Shown here: piece after piece, positions 1-10,462 of the stretch
How the letters are laid out: each line of letters opens with the position of its first letter
How positions within the stretch are numbered: position 1 is the stretch's first letter
Origin: Deltaproteobacteria bacterium
GTDB taxonomy: Bacteria; UBA10199; DSSB01; JACPFA01
NCBI GenBank assembly: GCA_016183235.1
Contig: JACPFA010000034.1
Coordinates: 1 to 64,000, forward strand
DNA: 64,000 nt
Reading direction: 5' to 3'
The notes under the pieces: model-generated
What the model was told of the DNA's origin: nothing
Databases searched by the model: none
Seen by the model: the letters and a program-made list of their open reading frames with translations, nothing else
Position numbers and translations under genes: made by a program

Positions 1-117
1 ACACAATTCTACAGATTTTAAGTATCAACGTTTTTGAGAAAACCCACATCCTGCAATTGTTTGCGGGCGATGATTACAAATTGTCAGAGAACAATATTTC
101 TAACCAACTGAATTTAT

Positions 118-372
118 TCAGTTAACGTTGGGACAGTAGTGGGTATCAATGGGTCTTGATTGTGAATCTGAATTCACTCTTGGATAATTTCGACTTCTTA
201 CAACAGCCCGTACTGCAACAACCACCGCTGTCAGCAAACCCACGCCCACCGCAATCATCACCCCCACAACATCATTTTTATGGTGGCTAATTTCACCGGT
301 TGTTTTTTTGACTTCACCCACAAAGGCTTTAACGCCTGCCTTTAAGCGTTCAAACCCACCCAAGAGGGCCAT
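118..372 (-). CDS. Small single-pass membrane protein next to the giant protein gene
   Basis: An 84-residue protein of unknown function. An amphipathic stretch (about residues 5-30) is followed by a hydrophobic helix (about 35-58) and a polar tail. Its beginning (GF, then GVKAFVGEV) resembles the last 45 residues of the large protein encoded 43 bp upstream on the same strand, which contains GF followed by GIKVLAGEVRET. The two genes are probably cotranscribed, and the small protein may carry a membrane-anchored copy of the same tail motif. The start has no convincing ribosome binding site. The 117 bases between its stop and the window edge show nothing I recognise. Confidence 0.5.
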   Translation of the reverse strand: MALLGGFERLKAGVKAFVGEVKKTTGEISHHKNDVVGVMIAVGVGLLTAVVVAVRAVVRSRNYPRVNSDSQSRPIDTHYCPNVN

Positions 373-415
373 AAAATCGTTCGTGCCACGAAGGCTACGG
401 TCATCACCTGCCCTA

Positions 416-3400
416 TCATCTATAGGGGCCTTTGAAAGTGAGGCCCTGCTTAGCGGCCCTCACAACGGTGTCGGCGGTCTCACGAACTTCACCTGCTAAA
501 ACTTTGATCCCTTCTGCCATTGCATCAAAGCCTGCAGCGATGGCCAAGAAGCCATCGGTACCTGCTAAGCCTGCCAAGGCTTGGGGCCTTGAAGTGTCGC
601 CCTCAGTAGGCCCTGCCCAGGTGCGACCTGCTCTGGCATTAGCATCAACAAAATCAAAAAAACCAAACTGATCGGGGTACGCCAATCCTAAATAAGTTCG
701 TTCATAGAATTCCCGCCACACAGCGAAATATTCACTAAAGTTGATGATTCCATAGTCGGCTGTCTTACCCGAGAGATCAGTAATCAGCTCTAATAACTTT
801 CGAATGTAAGGATTGCCACGCTCTCGCCCATGCCCGCTCACCTCATGAATGAGTGTTGATTCAAAAACCTGTGCCAACCAGTCGGCTTGGGTTTCAGCCT
901 TAGCCCCTGAAACCACCATTCTATCGTCGGCATAACAGTAGCTCCCCAATGCCCTTGTCGCTTCACCCATGTGGGCGGGCATCAAAATAATTCTCTTCAC
1001 AACGGAGACATCATGAGGAGGGACACTTGCGCGTAATTTACGATGAAAGGCTTCAATATCATTGACTGTGGGAATATAATAACCTGCAGCTACTGCGACC
1101 TGCACCACCGGGTCATCCGCAGCCGGGACAGCATAAACCCAAGCGATTTTTTTGCCATCGATCTCCTCGGTAACTTTGTATTCCACTATCTTAAGAGGCT
1201 TATCTGAAACCAAGTTAGTTCCATTTGCTTTGGCAATAAATAAAGGGCGATGATTGGAAAATACAACAGAGGCTTGGACAAGAGCGACTTCTAAAGGACC
1301 TAGCGGGGCCTCTTGTAAACTTGGCAAAGCTGGAGTTGCTACTTTGAGCCTTGCTAATGCATCACGCATCTCTTGGGTCGTTGCTGGGCGCAACCCATCT
1401 CCATCTCTTACGAAGGTCATTAAATTTTGCGATTCCATGGTTTGAGGATCGCAACCAATACACCGAGCCATAAACCATTGTTCAACTGAGGCCATTTGTG
1501 ATTTTATTTGCTCAAAATCCCAAATGCGCCCTTGCTGAACCCAAAGATCCAAATTCATACCCAACTGGCCTTGACCCTGAACATGGCCATTTTGTACGCG
1601 CTCGTAAAATCCACTATCATCGTTGTACTTAAATAAGGCGATTTCAGCCAGAGCACCATCGGCGTAAGGGCTTGCCACATTGAATGTCTGACCACCCCAT
1701 TTTAGTTGCTGATGAACGGCCCATCGTTGCCCTTGATAAATAAAACTAGTACGTGGTTCAATCCCATGCTCCGTAAATACAACCTGATAGCCCATCAGCC
1801 GAATATTAGGCACATCTCCGAAAGGAGATTGCAAATAGTCACGCATTACGTAATGTAGATCAAAGGATGAAGCGTGAGCATTGAGATTGACAATTTTTCC
1901 CAATCCTTGAGGTGCTAGTTGAGTGGGGGTTAATTTCCATTGTTGGCTGTGGGGACTCAATACCTTTTGAACAAAATAAATTTTGTTCCCTATCAACACA
2001 TACTTGATGGCTTCTTCGGCCTGGAGAAGTTTTTGTAGATTAACCTCAACAAAAGTCCCATCGGGTAAATGGGCTGCGCGATGATACACCTCGTCTTTTG
2101 TATCAATCAAATAGGTTCCCGTAGGATCCGTTAAAAGGGGACTACCCCGATCAATCACAACAGCTTGAGTTTTCACAAGAGGTTGGGGCCCTTCCAAAAG
2201 CGATTCTTGGCCTTTATCAAGGTGTCTTGGGTTTTCATAGCTATCCACAAATACGCCTGCCACATCCCCATGTTTCTTTAAAAAATATCCTGATTCGTTA
2301 CCCAGTTTGGCAGGGCTAATTTCATTGGACGGGCTACTAAAAAATCTCCCCTGAAAGTAAGCATAGATGTCACCTGAAGGCTTTCGAACCAAATGTAAAT
2401 CTGCTGGTCCACGAAATTCATAAAGTCTTAAACTTGCACCTTCACCTAGCAATTGATACACAGCATTTCGTTCATCAACAGCCAGTTGCATGACACCATG
2501 ATTACCTAAAGCGTGATAACGCTTACCACCAAAATAGATGTCGATTTCATAATCTCCCATGGGAGGCAATCGATTAAAATCCCCTAAGGTCTTGGCTAAA
2601 ACAGCCCATTCCCCTGGGCTAGAAGTGCCTTGTGGTTTAAAAATAAAACCACCACCGTCCTGCTCTTCCAACTTCCCTATTTTTCCATCCATCGAAACCG
2701 TTCCATCATCGAAGATATAAAAATCATAAATTTCTGAGGCTGCGATAGCATTTGCAAAGTTGGTAACAAGTTCTAAGACTTTACTATATTCATCAACATG
2801 TTCTGTTCGAAGTGCTTCATTGCCTTCGAATTCGGCAAAACGATGCAGTACTTTAGGAAAAACTTCTGAAACAATGCGTCCTCTTTGAAAGGCATTATTC
2901 TCTGGGCTCTCTAAATTACTCCCTCGGCTGGCCAAAGGCCTAAATTGAGAATCACCTTTTCGCTCAGAGGAGTCTGCACTTTCGGGTGAAGTTTTGATCA
3001 ACTGTGCTTCGGGGCCTTTTGCCCTAATGCCCCTCACCACTCCCTCGATGGCAAATCGAAATTCCGTTTCACCCAAGGTAATCCTGTCACCATTGCGCAA
3101 GACCATCACCTCATCGTTTGCCAGCAACACATCGTTAATCCGTAATGGGGTGTCGGGGTCAACATTTTTAATCACCCATTTTCCATTTACAAAATAAATG
3201 TCGGCTTGTATCTCCGGCAGGGAGGGATCGTCTAGTTGAATCTTCGCTTCTAAACGCCGGCCGATTTCATAGGCAGCATATTCCGGATCAAGCCGATAAA
3301 TCGTTGCGTCGCCTTGCACCTCAGGCACGACCAGACTTGCCTCAGGTTTGTCAAAATCAGGCCCTTCAATAGCGGCATAGGCCATTTTATAACCCACCCA

Positions 3401-6400
3401 TGCTGTAATAATGGAACGCGGGTCGCGCCATCCCGTAAAAGAATCCGCAGACAATGTAACAGGAACAATGCGTCGCTCTCGCAATCGCGCTTCGTAATTT
3501 TCAAACTGCCTTCGGATAATACCGCGAACGGCCTGGTTAATCCCCAATTCAGTCAGTTGAGATAAATCATCGATGAAGGCAACAATATCAGATAAATTGC
3601 CCACCATGGCGTAGCTTTCTAAATACTCTAAAAAGCGAACCAAATCTTCTTGCCCGTGGGCAGTCAGTACCTTCTCACTCCTTAACCAAACTGGTTGCTG
3701 CAATTGCCGACGCAAAATATTGGCCACCTGTTCAAAACTTTCGGCCTTAAGCATGGCCTCACGAACTTCGGCAATATTTCTTTGCGAACGATCAAACTCT
3801 AACAATAAATTGGCTCGCTCTTGGAAAGGAAGCACCTTCAACTTACGCACAAACCATTGACAATCGGGCCCTAAACTTCTTTCTAAGGTTTCGATGGCTC
3901 TTAAAATATCAGCTGCGTCTGTTAAAGTTCGAGGGGCCTCTCGGCCTAAACTTGGCGCCACTCTACTAGCCTCGGCCATCAGCGCTTGCCCCTCTGCAAC
4001 TTCTAACTTCGCTGAATTCAGTAATTCATACGGATTAATATCCCGCCATTTTCCGGAAAGGACACTGCCCGCACGAGTCACCATGAGCTTGCCAGCATCG
4101 AAAAGTTTACCAAAAATATTACCAAACGGCATGTTGGTTCTGGAACTATCAGCAATTTCATTAGCCCCTTCAGCTAATTTGCGCCCGATATTTTGGAAAA
4201 GAAGTTTAACCCCATGAAACAAAATTTGGACTTGCCTGAGTGCTTCTGGCCCTAATTTTTCAGGTTCCGCCTGGGTAACATAGGCCCTTTGCCCATCAAT
4301 TTTCACCGACCTTAGATTTTTGCCAGCTTCACCCCCTGGCAATTCATGCGCCACCAAGCTCATGGGATCCACCGCAAACCGCAGTTCAGGGCCCACGGGC
4401 ACCCCATCGGCGCCGGTGCATTGAAAATAGATGATTCCACCCCGTTGTTTGGCAACCCGACCCACCCCTCTCAAATAAGTCATCAAGGCACGGTGATCTT
4501 CTTTTTGATAAACTAGGCTTTGGGTCTCGGGATCATAATGAATCCCAAATCCTTTTTGGGCATCAAACAACGTTTCAAAAACTTTTAGCTCTTTGGGTAA
4601 ATTCGCATAATCTTTTAGGGCTGCATCTAACAATACCGACCTCGCTTGAAGTTCAGAGGACGATAATCCAACGGCTGCTAAATCTCCCAACAAGGTCTTT
4701 TCTTCAACGATCAGCCGGGCCAATTCTTGATTTAGATTCTCAAGATCTAATGCCTTGGTAAGCGGTAACGTCTCCCGATCAAGTCGAGAGTTTGCTTCCT
4801 CTGCTGTACCTTCATAAAGACCTTTTAATTTATCAACCGCCTCGACTCGCCTGCTATTTAAACTTTGAATCCTCCCTGCAAACTCTCGCTGCACACTCGC
4901 AGCCACACCTTTGTAAAGCGGGCTCAATAAGGGCTGGCTGACAATCCCACCTAATTTTAGCCCACACAAAAAGGCCGCGCGGTGAGCCATGGCCTTGGCT
5001 GAAAATACCGAGGTTTGTAGATTTTCCCAATCAAGTTGATTTTCTTTAGCCAGTAAATAAACCTGACTTATAAAATCCCAGGCCGTAAACGCCACATATT
5101 CTGTCCCCAAACGACCTGCGGTATAAAGGATCTTCCCAAGCAAGGGCAGATTTTTAAGACTCAATCCCGCTTTAAATAAAAGTTTTAATATCACCTGCTC
5201 ATAAAGAGCCATGGCCTTGTGAATAAAGCCTAAGGTGCCAGCGGTTAGAATCAACTTCTCCCAACCCCAATGCCCAGCAAAATCTTCGTTGCCAGTTGCC
5301 TCATGCAGTAGTTCCATCAAAACATATTCACTAGCGGCAAAACTCAACACCTCACTGGTAAACACGGTGCCACGCAATACCTGGCTATTGCCCAAGATTT
5401 TAAAAGCAAGCCCGCCAAAATTAACCAACCATCGGGCATTGCGCATCCCACCGATAAATGCCAAGGCTAGCCCCGCTGATCTTGCCCGCAATAACAACAG
5501 GCCAACCCCCATCTTTGCCAAATTGGCAATGGCCCCCGCGCCAAGCGTAACGACGGTTATTCCAATTTCATTGCCTAAATTTTTATGCTGCTCCACGTCC
5601 CCATGCAAATTCAGGCTTCGTTCCATAAGTGGGCTGGCACTTAAATGCGAAAGCCTTTCTTGCAGTAACCAAAATTTTGCCTTTTGCTCAGCCTCGGGAA
5701 GATTTTTAGCGAGCTCAATTTCACGGGCTAATTGACCGTAGCCCTCTAACAAGCGATCAAAGGATGTGGTGGAGACATAATAATCTCCAAAGAAAAGATT
5801 GAATTCCCCACTGTGGCCTGCCTTGCCAATATAATCGCGCTTGTTTCTGATGTCGGTTTGATGCTCGGCTACTTGAGTACTTAATCGATCCCAATCCCCT
5901 GCTTTTAATTCGAACGATTTTTTTTCTTCTGCCAAAATTTGTTTAAAATCTAAAGCGAGGCTGACAGGATTTCCATCTTCTCCTCGATCGGTCAGCAATT
6001 GAAAAACCCTTTGCACTTGCTCAAACCTAGCCTCATCGATCATCCCATCTTTTTTCGCTTGACCTACTTGAATGGCCATCTTGGCGCGAGTAATAAACCC
6101 TCCGGCCACTTTGAGATGTGTTAAAGCTTCGGTGAATTTGCCTTCAGCAATAAGTCTTTTTGCTTCTAAAAGTACCCCCGCTTCTTGTCCTGCTGCACGG
6201 ATGGTTACTTTGCGAGGCATAAAGTCTGCTTCGCTAAGGCTTTCTTCCATCCCATCGCAATCGTCATCCAACCCACCACAATTGGCCGGCAATACCTTTT
6301 TAATTGCTAAAATCTCACCCCCATCCAAATATTTCACTCGCAAATTATCTAAACCGGTTACCAAATCGCTGCTATCGGCATGCATCCACGCAAACTGATT

Positions 6401-7672
6401 CCATTGCCCTTCCAATAATAACCGCGCTACCTTTAAGTCTCTTAATCGCTCATCTCCCCATATCACTTCCATTTCTCCCCGCACGCGGGCTAATTCTTCA
6501 TTCAATGTTTGGGTTATCTGCGCTTGATCAGCTTGTGGATCCGACAATAATTTTAAAACCTGTTGATACTCTAACTCACGAGCCACAAAATCGGTTAAGG
6601 GCCTAGTTTGTGTCTCCATCCAATCAGCCAAAAAACCCTGCAACCACTGTAAACCTAGTTGTGCTGCCTCGAGCTCATTTTTAAATTCGTGGCCAGCCGC
6701 CAATAATCTTTGAAAAGATTCTGGATCAAAGGCTCGGTAAAATACCCACTCTTCACGGGTTTGACTCAAACCATCAATCAAACTCCCCAAAACTATCGCC
6801 CCCTCAGGGCTTATTTTCTCATAAGCCTCCAGCGCCTTCACCAATATGGCTCCGTTCAGGAGATCTTCATTGATATCATCGCTAAAATAACTCTTTTCCC
6901 GGTCGTAATGTGACCGCAGCAACACCCTACCCTCTTGCACCGCGACCGATGACAAACCTAGCATCATCTCTCGCAAATGATTCCGCAAACCCGCCACTTC
7001 ACAAAATTCCCCCAGCTCTTTTAATCGCTCGGTAAAATATTCAAAATCAACAAAACCATCCTCGCTTAAACTCGCTACTAATTCCTCGTAAAATTGTGTA
7101 TCTAAGCCCACACTCTCATCGACCCTATGAATATAAATCTCCTGTTTTGTCTTAGGGTCGCGATAGGTATGTAAAAATTCAAAATCTAAATTTGAAAATA
7201 CAATTAAAAGGCCAACCCCTTCTTGCAATTGCGCATACTCATATTCGAGCCTCGCGATATTAATACTGGGATCCTCTAAGGCCTTAACAAAATTTTTTCC
7301 CAACTTTCTAACCCGCTCCCTTAAACCCAACTCATAATCCCCAATCGCATACTGCAAAGGCACTTGCGGTGTGCGCTTGCCTAAGACCGCCTCGAGTTGT
7401 CCCAACATTACCGCAGTTTTATCCAAATAATTAAAAATCCGGGCCCCGCGCGGATTCGCAGGCAGGTCATCATTTGTTTCTTTAAAAATGGCTGGGATTT
7501 GAAAACTCATCAAACTCCCAAACACATCCGCCACCATCTCATTAAAAGAAAATGCGTCTGGATTTGAAACCAAAGGGTCGGAAATGGTGGGTTTGCCCGG
7601 ATCATTCACCGGGCCACCCGTCACCAGGGTAGAACCCAGCAACGACATGCCGATATTGGTTGGAAAGATCAT
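416..7672 (-). CDS. Giant multidomain protein with FHA-like and zincin-like domains
   Basis: A 2418-residue protein. In order: a long helical N-terminal region; a short MopE-like Asp/Cys motif (CGGLDDDCDG, about residue 465); a strongly hydrophobic section (about 700-920) with several possible membrane helices; a charged, probably coiled-coil stretch (about 960-1040); an FHA-like beta domain (about 1465-1545, ending NGDRITLGETEFRF); and near the C-terminus a zincin-like motif H2276-EVSG-H2281, followed about 35 residues later by NFSEYF, which could supply a third metal ligand. The spacing is HExxxH, one residue longer than the classical HExxH, so activity is uncertain. The C-terminal domain resembles that of the protein at 32316-34394. 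No signal peptide is evident. A large effector or toxin-like protein is possible but not shown. It is one uninterrupted frame starting with ATG. Confidence 0.85.
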   Translation of the reverse strand: MIFPTNIGMSLLGSTLVTGGPVNDPGKPTISDPLVSNPDAFSFNEMVADVFGSLMSFQIPAIFKETNDDLPANPRGARIFNYLDKTAVMLGQLEAVLGKRTPQVPLQYAIGDYELGLRERVRKLGKNFVKALEDPSINIARLEYEYAQLQEGVGLLIVFSNLDFEFLHTYRDPKTKQEIYIHRVDESVGLDTQFYEELVASLSEDGFVDFEYFTERLKELGEFCEVAGLRNHLREMMLGLSSVAVQEGRVLLRSHYDREKSYFSDDINEDLLNGAILVKALEAYEKISPEGAIVLGSLIDGLSQTREEWVFYRAFDPESFQRLLAAGHEFKNELEAAQLGLQWLQGFLADWMETQTRPLTDFVARELEYQQVLKLLSDPQADQAQITQTLNEELARVRGEMEVIWGDERLRDLKVARLLLEGQWNQFAWMHADSSDLVTGLDNLRVKYLDGGEILAIKKVLPANCGGLDDDCDGMEESLSEADFMPRKVTIRAAGQEAGVLLEAKRLIAEGKFTEALTHLKVAGGFITRAKMAIQVGQAKKDGMIDEARFEQVQRVFQLLTDRGEDGNPVSLALDFKQILAEEKKSFELKAGDWDRLSTQVAEHQTDIRNKRDYIGKAGHSGEFNLFFGDYYVSTTSFDRLLEGYGQLAREIELAKNLPEAEQKAKFWLLQERLSHLSASPLMERSLNLHGDVEQHKNLGNEIGITVVTLGAGAIANLAKMGVGLLLLRARSAGLALAFIGGMRNARWLVNFGGLAFKILGNSQVLRGTVFTSEVLSFAASEYVLMELLHEATGNEDFAGHWGWEKLILTAGTLGFIHKAMALYEQVILKLLFKAGLSLKNLPLLGKILYTAGRLGTEYVAFTAWDFISQVYLLAKENQLDWENLQTSVFSAKAMAHRAAFLCGLKLGGIVSQPLLSPLYKGVAASVQREFAGRIQSLNSRRVEAVDKLKGLYEGTAEEANSRLDRETLPLTKALDLENLNQELARLIVEEKTLLGDLAAVGLSSSELQARSVLLDAALKDYANLPKELKVFETLFDAQKGFGIHYDPETQSLVYQKEDHRALMTYLRGVGRVAKQRGGIIYFQCTGADGVPVGPELRFAVDPMSLVAHELPGGEAGKNLRSVKIDGQRAYVTQAEPEKLGPEALRQVQILFHGVKLLFQNIGRKLAEGANEIADSSRTNMPFGNIFGKLFDAGKLMVTRAGSVLSGKWRDINPYELLNSAKLEVAEGQALMAEASRVAPSLGREAPRTLTDAADILRAIETLERSLGPDCQWFVRKLKVLPFQERANLLLEFDRSQRNIAEVREAMLKAESFEQVANILRRQLQQPVWLRSEKVLTAHGQEDLVRFLEYLESYAMVGNLSDIVAFIDDLSQLTELGINQAVRGIIRRQFENYEARLRERRIVPVTLSADSFTGWRDPRSIITAWVGYKMAYAAIEGPDFDKPEASLVVPEVQGDATIYRLDPEYAAYEIGRRLEAKIQLDDPSLPEIQADIYFVNGKWVIKNVDPDTPLRINDVLLANDEVMVLRNGDRITLGETEFRFAIEGVVRGIRAKGPEAQLIKTSPESADSSERKGDSQFRPLASRGSNLESPENNAFQRGRIVSEVFPKVLHRFAEFEGNEALRTEHVDEYSKVLELVTNFANAIAASEIYDFYIFDDGTVSMDGKIGKLEEQDGGGFIFKPQGTSSPGEWAVLAKTLGDFNRLPPMGDYEIDIYFGGKRYHALGNHGVMQLAVDERNAVYQLLGEGASLRLYEFRGPADLHLVRKPSGDIYAYFQGRFFSSPSNEISPAKLGNESGYFLKKHGDVAGVFVDSYENPRHLDKGQESLLEGPQPLVKTQAVVIDRGSPLLTDPTGTYLIDTKDEVYHRAAHLPDGTFVEVNLQKLLQAEEAIKYVLIGNKIYFVQKVLSPHSQQWKLTPTQLAPQGLGKIVNLNAHASSFDLHYVMRDYLQSPFGDVPNIRLMGYQVVFTEHGIEPRTSFIYQGQRWAVHQQLKWGGQTFNVASPYADGALAEIALFKYNDDSGFYERVQNGHVQGQGQLGMNLDLWVQQGRIWDFEQIKSQMASVEQWFMARCIGCDPQTMESQNLMTFVRDGDGLRPATTQEMRDALARLKVATPALPSLQEAPLGPLEVALVQASVVFSNHRPLFIAKANGTNLVSDKPLKIVEYKVTEEIDGKKIAWVYAVPAADDPVVQVAVAAGYYIPTVNDIEAFHRKLRASVPPHDVSVVKRIILMPAHMGEATRALGSYCYADDRMVVSGAKAETQADWLAQVFESTLIHEVSGHGRERGNPYIRKLLELITDLSGKTADYGIINFSEYFAVWREFYERTYLGLAYPDQFGFFDFVDANARAGRTWAGPTEGDTSRPQALAGLAGTDGFLAIAAGFDAMAEGIKVLAGEVRETADTVVRAAKQGLTFKGPYR

Positions 7673-7852
7673 CTAACCCCCATAAGGTACACTTGTTCCC
7701 TTAAGAAGGGCTTGCACTTACCGTGCCAAACATAACTCTATAACTAATTGATTTCATTTAACTTATTTTTAACAGGGCGGGTAAATTGTTCAAAATTGAG
7801 GACAAAATACCCCATTTGGCGAGTCTACACACCGGACAGGTTTAGGTGGGCT

Positions 7853-8884
7853 TTATTCCGCTAATTCATAAGTAAAGCTCGAAACCGAATACCTTTTACC
7901 ATCTTGATAAACGGCTAATATACTCACTTGGTCATTACTATTGTAGGTATAGCGTTGTTGTTCGACTTGTGTCGAACCATCTTCCATGATTTTTTTATTG
8001 GTCACCATTTGAAGGAGACCCCCAACCCGATATTCGTAGACACTTGTTCCCAACAATGTCCCATCTTCTGAGGTCGCAATTTTCGAATCTAATAAGCCAT
8101 CTTTGTAGCTATATTGGATAATCCAATCAATCTCACCTGTTAACATGTTGGTTCTGATTTCTCGGCGCAAAGTCCCATCGGGATTATATTGATACTTAAT
8201 AGTGGTTTCTAGTTTGTTTGTTTCTCCATTCGTGAGACGAGAAACAGTTTTCTTACCTTCGGCATTATTTTCGATTTCTTCCGTTAATATGATCGCCTGT
8301 TTATTAAAATAAACCTTTTTGATTAAATAACCTTGGTCGTCATAAAAATATTCGACCGTGTATAAAATTTTGCCCTTATCTTTATAGTATATCTCTTCCC
8401 GAATCAAATCCGCCTCTCCATAGACAGTTTCGTGATACAAGGCATCGCCTAAATTTGGGTCTTCCGGAGAAAAGAATTCTCGCCTTTCAGTTACTTTGGC
8501 TAAATAATTATCGGCCCCACTGCAATTTTGATCAATCCCATCGCCAGGGATATCCTCAGCCCTAGGATGAATACTTGCATCATTATCATTACAATCTCGG
8601 GTCACGTTACTACCATCTTGGTCTGCATCAATTTCGGAAACTTCAGGTGTAGGGGTAGGTGTTGCGATTGTTGGCACCGAGGTTGGGGTTGGAACAACCG
8701 TAGCCACCGGCGTAGGTGATGGGCTCGGTGTTACCGTAGAACCAAGATCAACAGGCTCTGTAGGGGTTTTAACAATTGTCTTTCCTGCTGGATCTTCAAA
8801 TTTAGCATCACTACCACCACAGGCGGTAACGACCATTAAAATTAAGGTTATAATAAAAGACCGAGCTGATTTTTTTGCCAACAT
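7853..8884 (-). CDS. Lipoprotein with MopE-type metal-binding motif and YD-like repeats
   Basis: A 343-residue predicted lipoprotein. A basic N-terminus and hydrophobic stretch end in the lipobox VTAC, followed by a Pro/Thr/Ser-rich linker with repeated TPTP units. Next comes a MopE-type putative metal-binding motif (DADQDG, then DCNDNDASIHPRAEDI and DQNCSG), a Ca-binding-like signature common in secreted myxobacterial and Bdellovibrio-type proteins. The remaining 200 residues contain YD-like units (YFYDDQGYL, YQYNPDGTL, YTYNSNDQV) resembling Rhs/YD or MORN-like beta repeats. The ATG at 8884 is chosen over an in-frame TTG 12 bases upstream because it follows a GGGGGGA ribosome binding site. 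Probably an outer-membrane or surface lipoprotein; the molecular function is unknown. Confidence 0.8.
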   Translation of the reverse strand: MLAKKSARSFIITLILMVVTACGGSDAKFEDPAGKTIVKTPTEPVDLGSTVTPSPSPTPVATVVPTPTSVPTIATPTPTPEVSEIDADQDGSNVTRDCNDNDASIHPRAEDIPGDGIDQNCSGADNYLAKVTERREFFSPEDPNLGDALYHETVYGEADLIREEIYYKDKGKILYTVEYFYDDQGYLIKKVYFNKQAIILTEEIENNAEGKKTVSRLTNGETNKLETTIKYQYNPDGTLRREIRTNMLTGEIDWIIQYSYKDGLLDSKIATSEDGTLLGTSVYEYRVGGLLQMVTNKKIMEDGSTQVEQQRYTYNSNDQVSILAVYQDGKRYSVSSFTYELAE

Positions 8885-9000
8885 GGTTCCCCCCAAAATT
8901 GGGTTAAGGTTTGGCGGATCTCCTCGACCATGTTTAGAAAAAGTTACGTAAAAAAATCATTTATTTTTTAGGTGTGTACTATCGCCTGTACAAGAGGCCC

Positions 9001-9579
9001 TTATTCGATGATTTGACCGGCTTTAAAGAGTATATAACACGCCTCATTCACCTCCCCGGTAATATCACAAGCCATAAAGAGAAACCTCTCCTTTTTTTCA
9101 TGGGGTAGTTCTAGCTCGATCCTTTGAAATTTACACTCTGCTTGGATGGTTTCAAAACTCTTTTTAAATGGGATGACTTCTTGCCTCAAGTACTCATCTT
9201 TCTTATCGTATAAAGAGATCGCCTTAAAATAATTACCGTAATTTAAGAAATTCGACAAAACGAGGTCGTTTTCTTCTTCTCCCCGACGATCGAAATTACC
9301 TGCAATGACTTGAGTGGGAATAGAATCATCGTGCGAACACACTTTGCCAAAATAGGGTTCGTATTCCTGAACTAATTCTTTGATGGCAAGCGTCAAAGGG
9401 CTAAACTCCAGCTCTTCAATGATCTTGCCCGGTTTAGGTAATTCGGTATTACCGGCAAAGGTGGCCTTGTTGCCCTGAAAATCACTATCGGTAGAGGTTT
9501 GGTCGGGAGTCGAACTTAAGCAAGAGGTTAACAAGAAAACTCCAAACAGTAACATCGCCATTTTTTTAAACGTTCGCAT
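9001..9579 (-). CDS. Hypothetical lipoprotein downstream of a TIGR02147 gene
   Basis: A 192-residue predicted lipoprotein: MRTFKK, a hydrophobic core, then the lipobox LTSC followed by a Ser/Thr/Asp-rich linker. The rest is a compact domain with cysteines spread through it, which I do not recognise. A GGGGGAAG ribosome binding site precedes the ATG. It starts 10 bp after the stop of the TIGR02147-family gene and is probably cotranscribed with it. Such regulator-like proteins in Bdellovibrio-type genomes often precede secreted or lipoprotein genes, so regulation of this protein by its neighbour is plausible but inferred. Confidence 0.75.
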   Translation of the reverse strand: MRTFKKMAMLLFGVFLLTSCLSSTPDQTSTDSDFQGNKATFAGNTELPKPGKIIEELEFSPLTLAIKELVQEYEPYFGKVCSHDDSIPTQVIAGNFDRRGEEENDLVLSNFLNYGNYFKAISLYDKKDEYLRQEVIPFKKSFETIQAECKFQRIELELPHEKKERFLFMACDITGEVNEACYILFKAGQIIE

Positions 9580-9589
9580 ACACTTCCCC

Positions 9590-10414
9590 CTATCTGGTCA
9601 ACTTAAATTGCTGAAAATTAATCTGACAGATTAACTCGGCAGTACTCTTATTTTCTTCTAAATAATCGTTAATTTGCACAAAAAATTGATTGATCATCTT
9701 TTTAACTTCTTCAAATTGCTCCAGGCTAACCGCTGCGGTCATACCTGAAATGTTACGCTCAATATTGGGCTTATACAAGGCTTGATGGGCCCTTACGATC
9801 ATTTCCCGATGAAAGTTCCATAAAGGAACACTTTGCTCCTCCGTTGAAGTTGCCAAGGTTAACTCTTGTTGTTCAAATTTCCCATGCGCATTTTTAGTCA
9901 AAAAACCCAAACTCACCAAGGTGTCCAGAGCCGTTTCGGCTTCTTTAGGGCTGATGGGTGGGTCTAAATGCTTGGCAATCCATTGGGCGTCGGGCTTAAA
10001 CCCCTTTAACAAAACCATTTCGCGAATTACGGGAATATACCATTTTGAAAAGTAACCATGTTGTTCGAGGGTAATATTTTGCGCCAACTTAAATTTTTTG
10101 AAGCGTTTTAATTTATTATAATAAAATTCCTTTTCTGACTCATTGTGGCTTTTGCAAAAAAACACCAGGGCTTCAAAAAAACTCAGCTCATTTTTGTTAA
10201 GGCTAAGCGCCCGCCCAAATTTCTGAATGGTTTTGGCAGAAAGCTCCCGCTCACCATCCATGACTAATTTCAAATAATTAGGAGATCCCATTTGGGCCTT
10301 TTTGGCAAAGGCCCGAAACGAAAATGTTCCCTTTGAACTGATTTTCAAATACTGATAAATATCCCTTAAATAATCACGATAATCAGCATATTCAAATAAA
10401 TCAGGCTTCTCCAT
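9590..10414 (-). CDS. TIGR02147-family (DUF4423-like) protein, putative regulator
   Basis: A 274-residue soluble protein of the TIGR02147 family, known mainly from Fibrobacter and Bdellovibrio-type bacteria. The typical opening is seen: FEYADYRDYLRDIYQ, then a helix-turn-helix-like segment (SFRAFAKKAQMGSPNYLKLV, about residues 32-51) and the conserved LSFFEALVFFCKS. The C-terminal half has a winged-helix-like part (KEAETALDTLVSLGFL) and ends in the region normally annotated DUF4423. The family is believed to be regulatory but is not well characterised. A perfect 7-bp inverted repeat (10444-10462) lies just upstream of the start and could be its own operator. The downstream lipoprotein gene follows after 10 bp. 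Confidence 0.85.
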   Translation of the reverse strand: MEKPDLFEYADYRDYLRDIYQYLKISSKGTFSFRAFAKKAQMGSPNYLKLVMDGERELSAKTIQKFGRALSLNKNELSFFEALVFFCKSHNESEKEFYYNKLKRFKKFKLAQNITLEQHGYFSKWYIPVIREMVLLKGFKPDAQWIAKHLDPPISPKEAETALDTLVSLGFLTKNAHGKFEQQELTLATSTEEQSVPLWNFHREMIVRAHQALYKPNIERNISGMTAAVSLEQFEEVKKMINQFFVQINDYLEENKSTAELICQINFQQFKLTR

Positions 10415-10443
10415 ATTTTGATTATCGTATAAAAGGGTTGAGA

Positions 10444-10462
10444 AGTATACTAGCTGTATACT
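10444..10462. promoter_or_regulatory. Palindromic site upstream of the TIGR02147 gene
   Basis: AGTATAC-TAGCT-GTATACT, a perfect 7-bp inverted repeat with a 5-base spacer, 30 bases upstream of the start of the TIGR02147 gene and touching the stop codon of the preceding gene. It has the size and symmetry of a dimeric repressor operator; no T-tract follows, so a terminator is unlikely. The binding protein is not known; autoregulation by the adjacent HTH-like protein is a guess. Confidence 0.4.

Noticed and set aside
5235-5735. A 166-codon open frame antisense to the giant protein
   Set aside because: Ser/Pro/Asn-rich composition and no recognisable motif; the opposite strand is a single continuous coding frame. 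Typical shadow frame.
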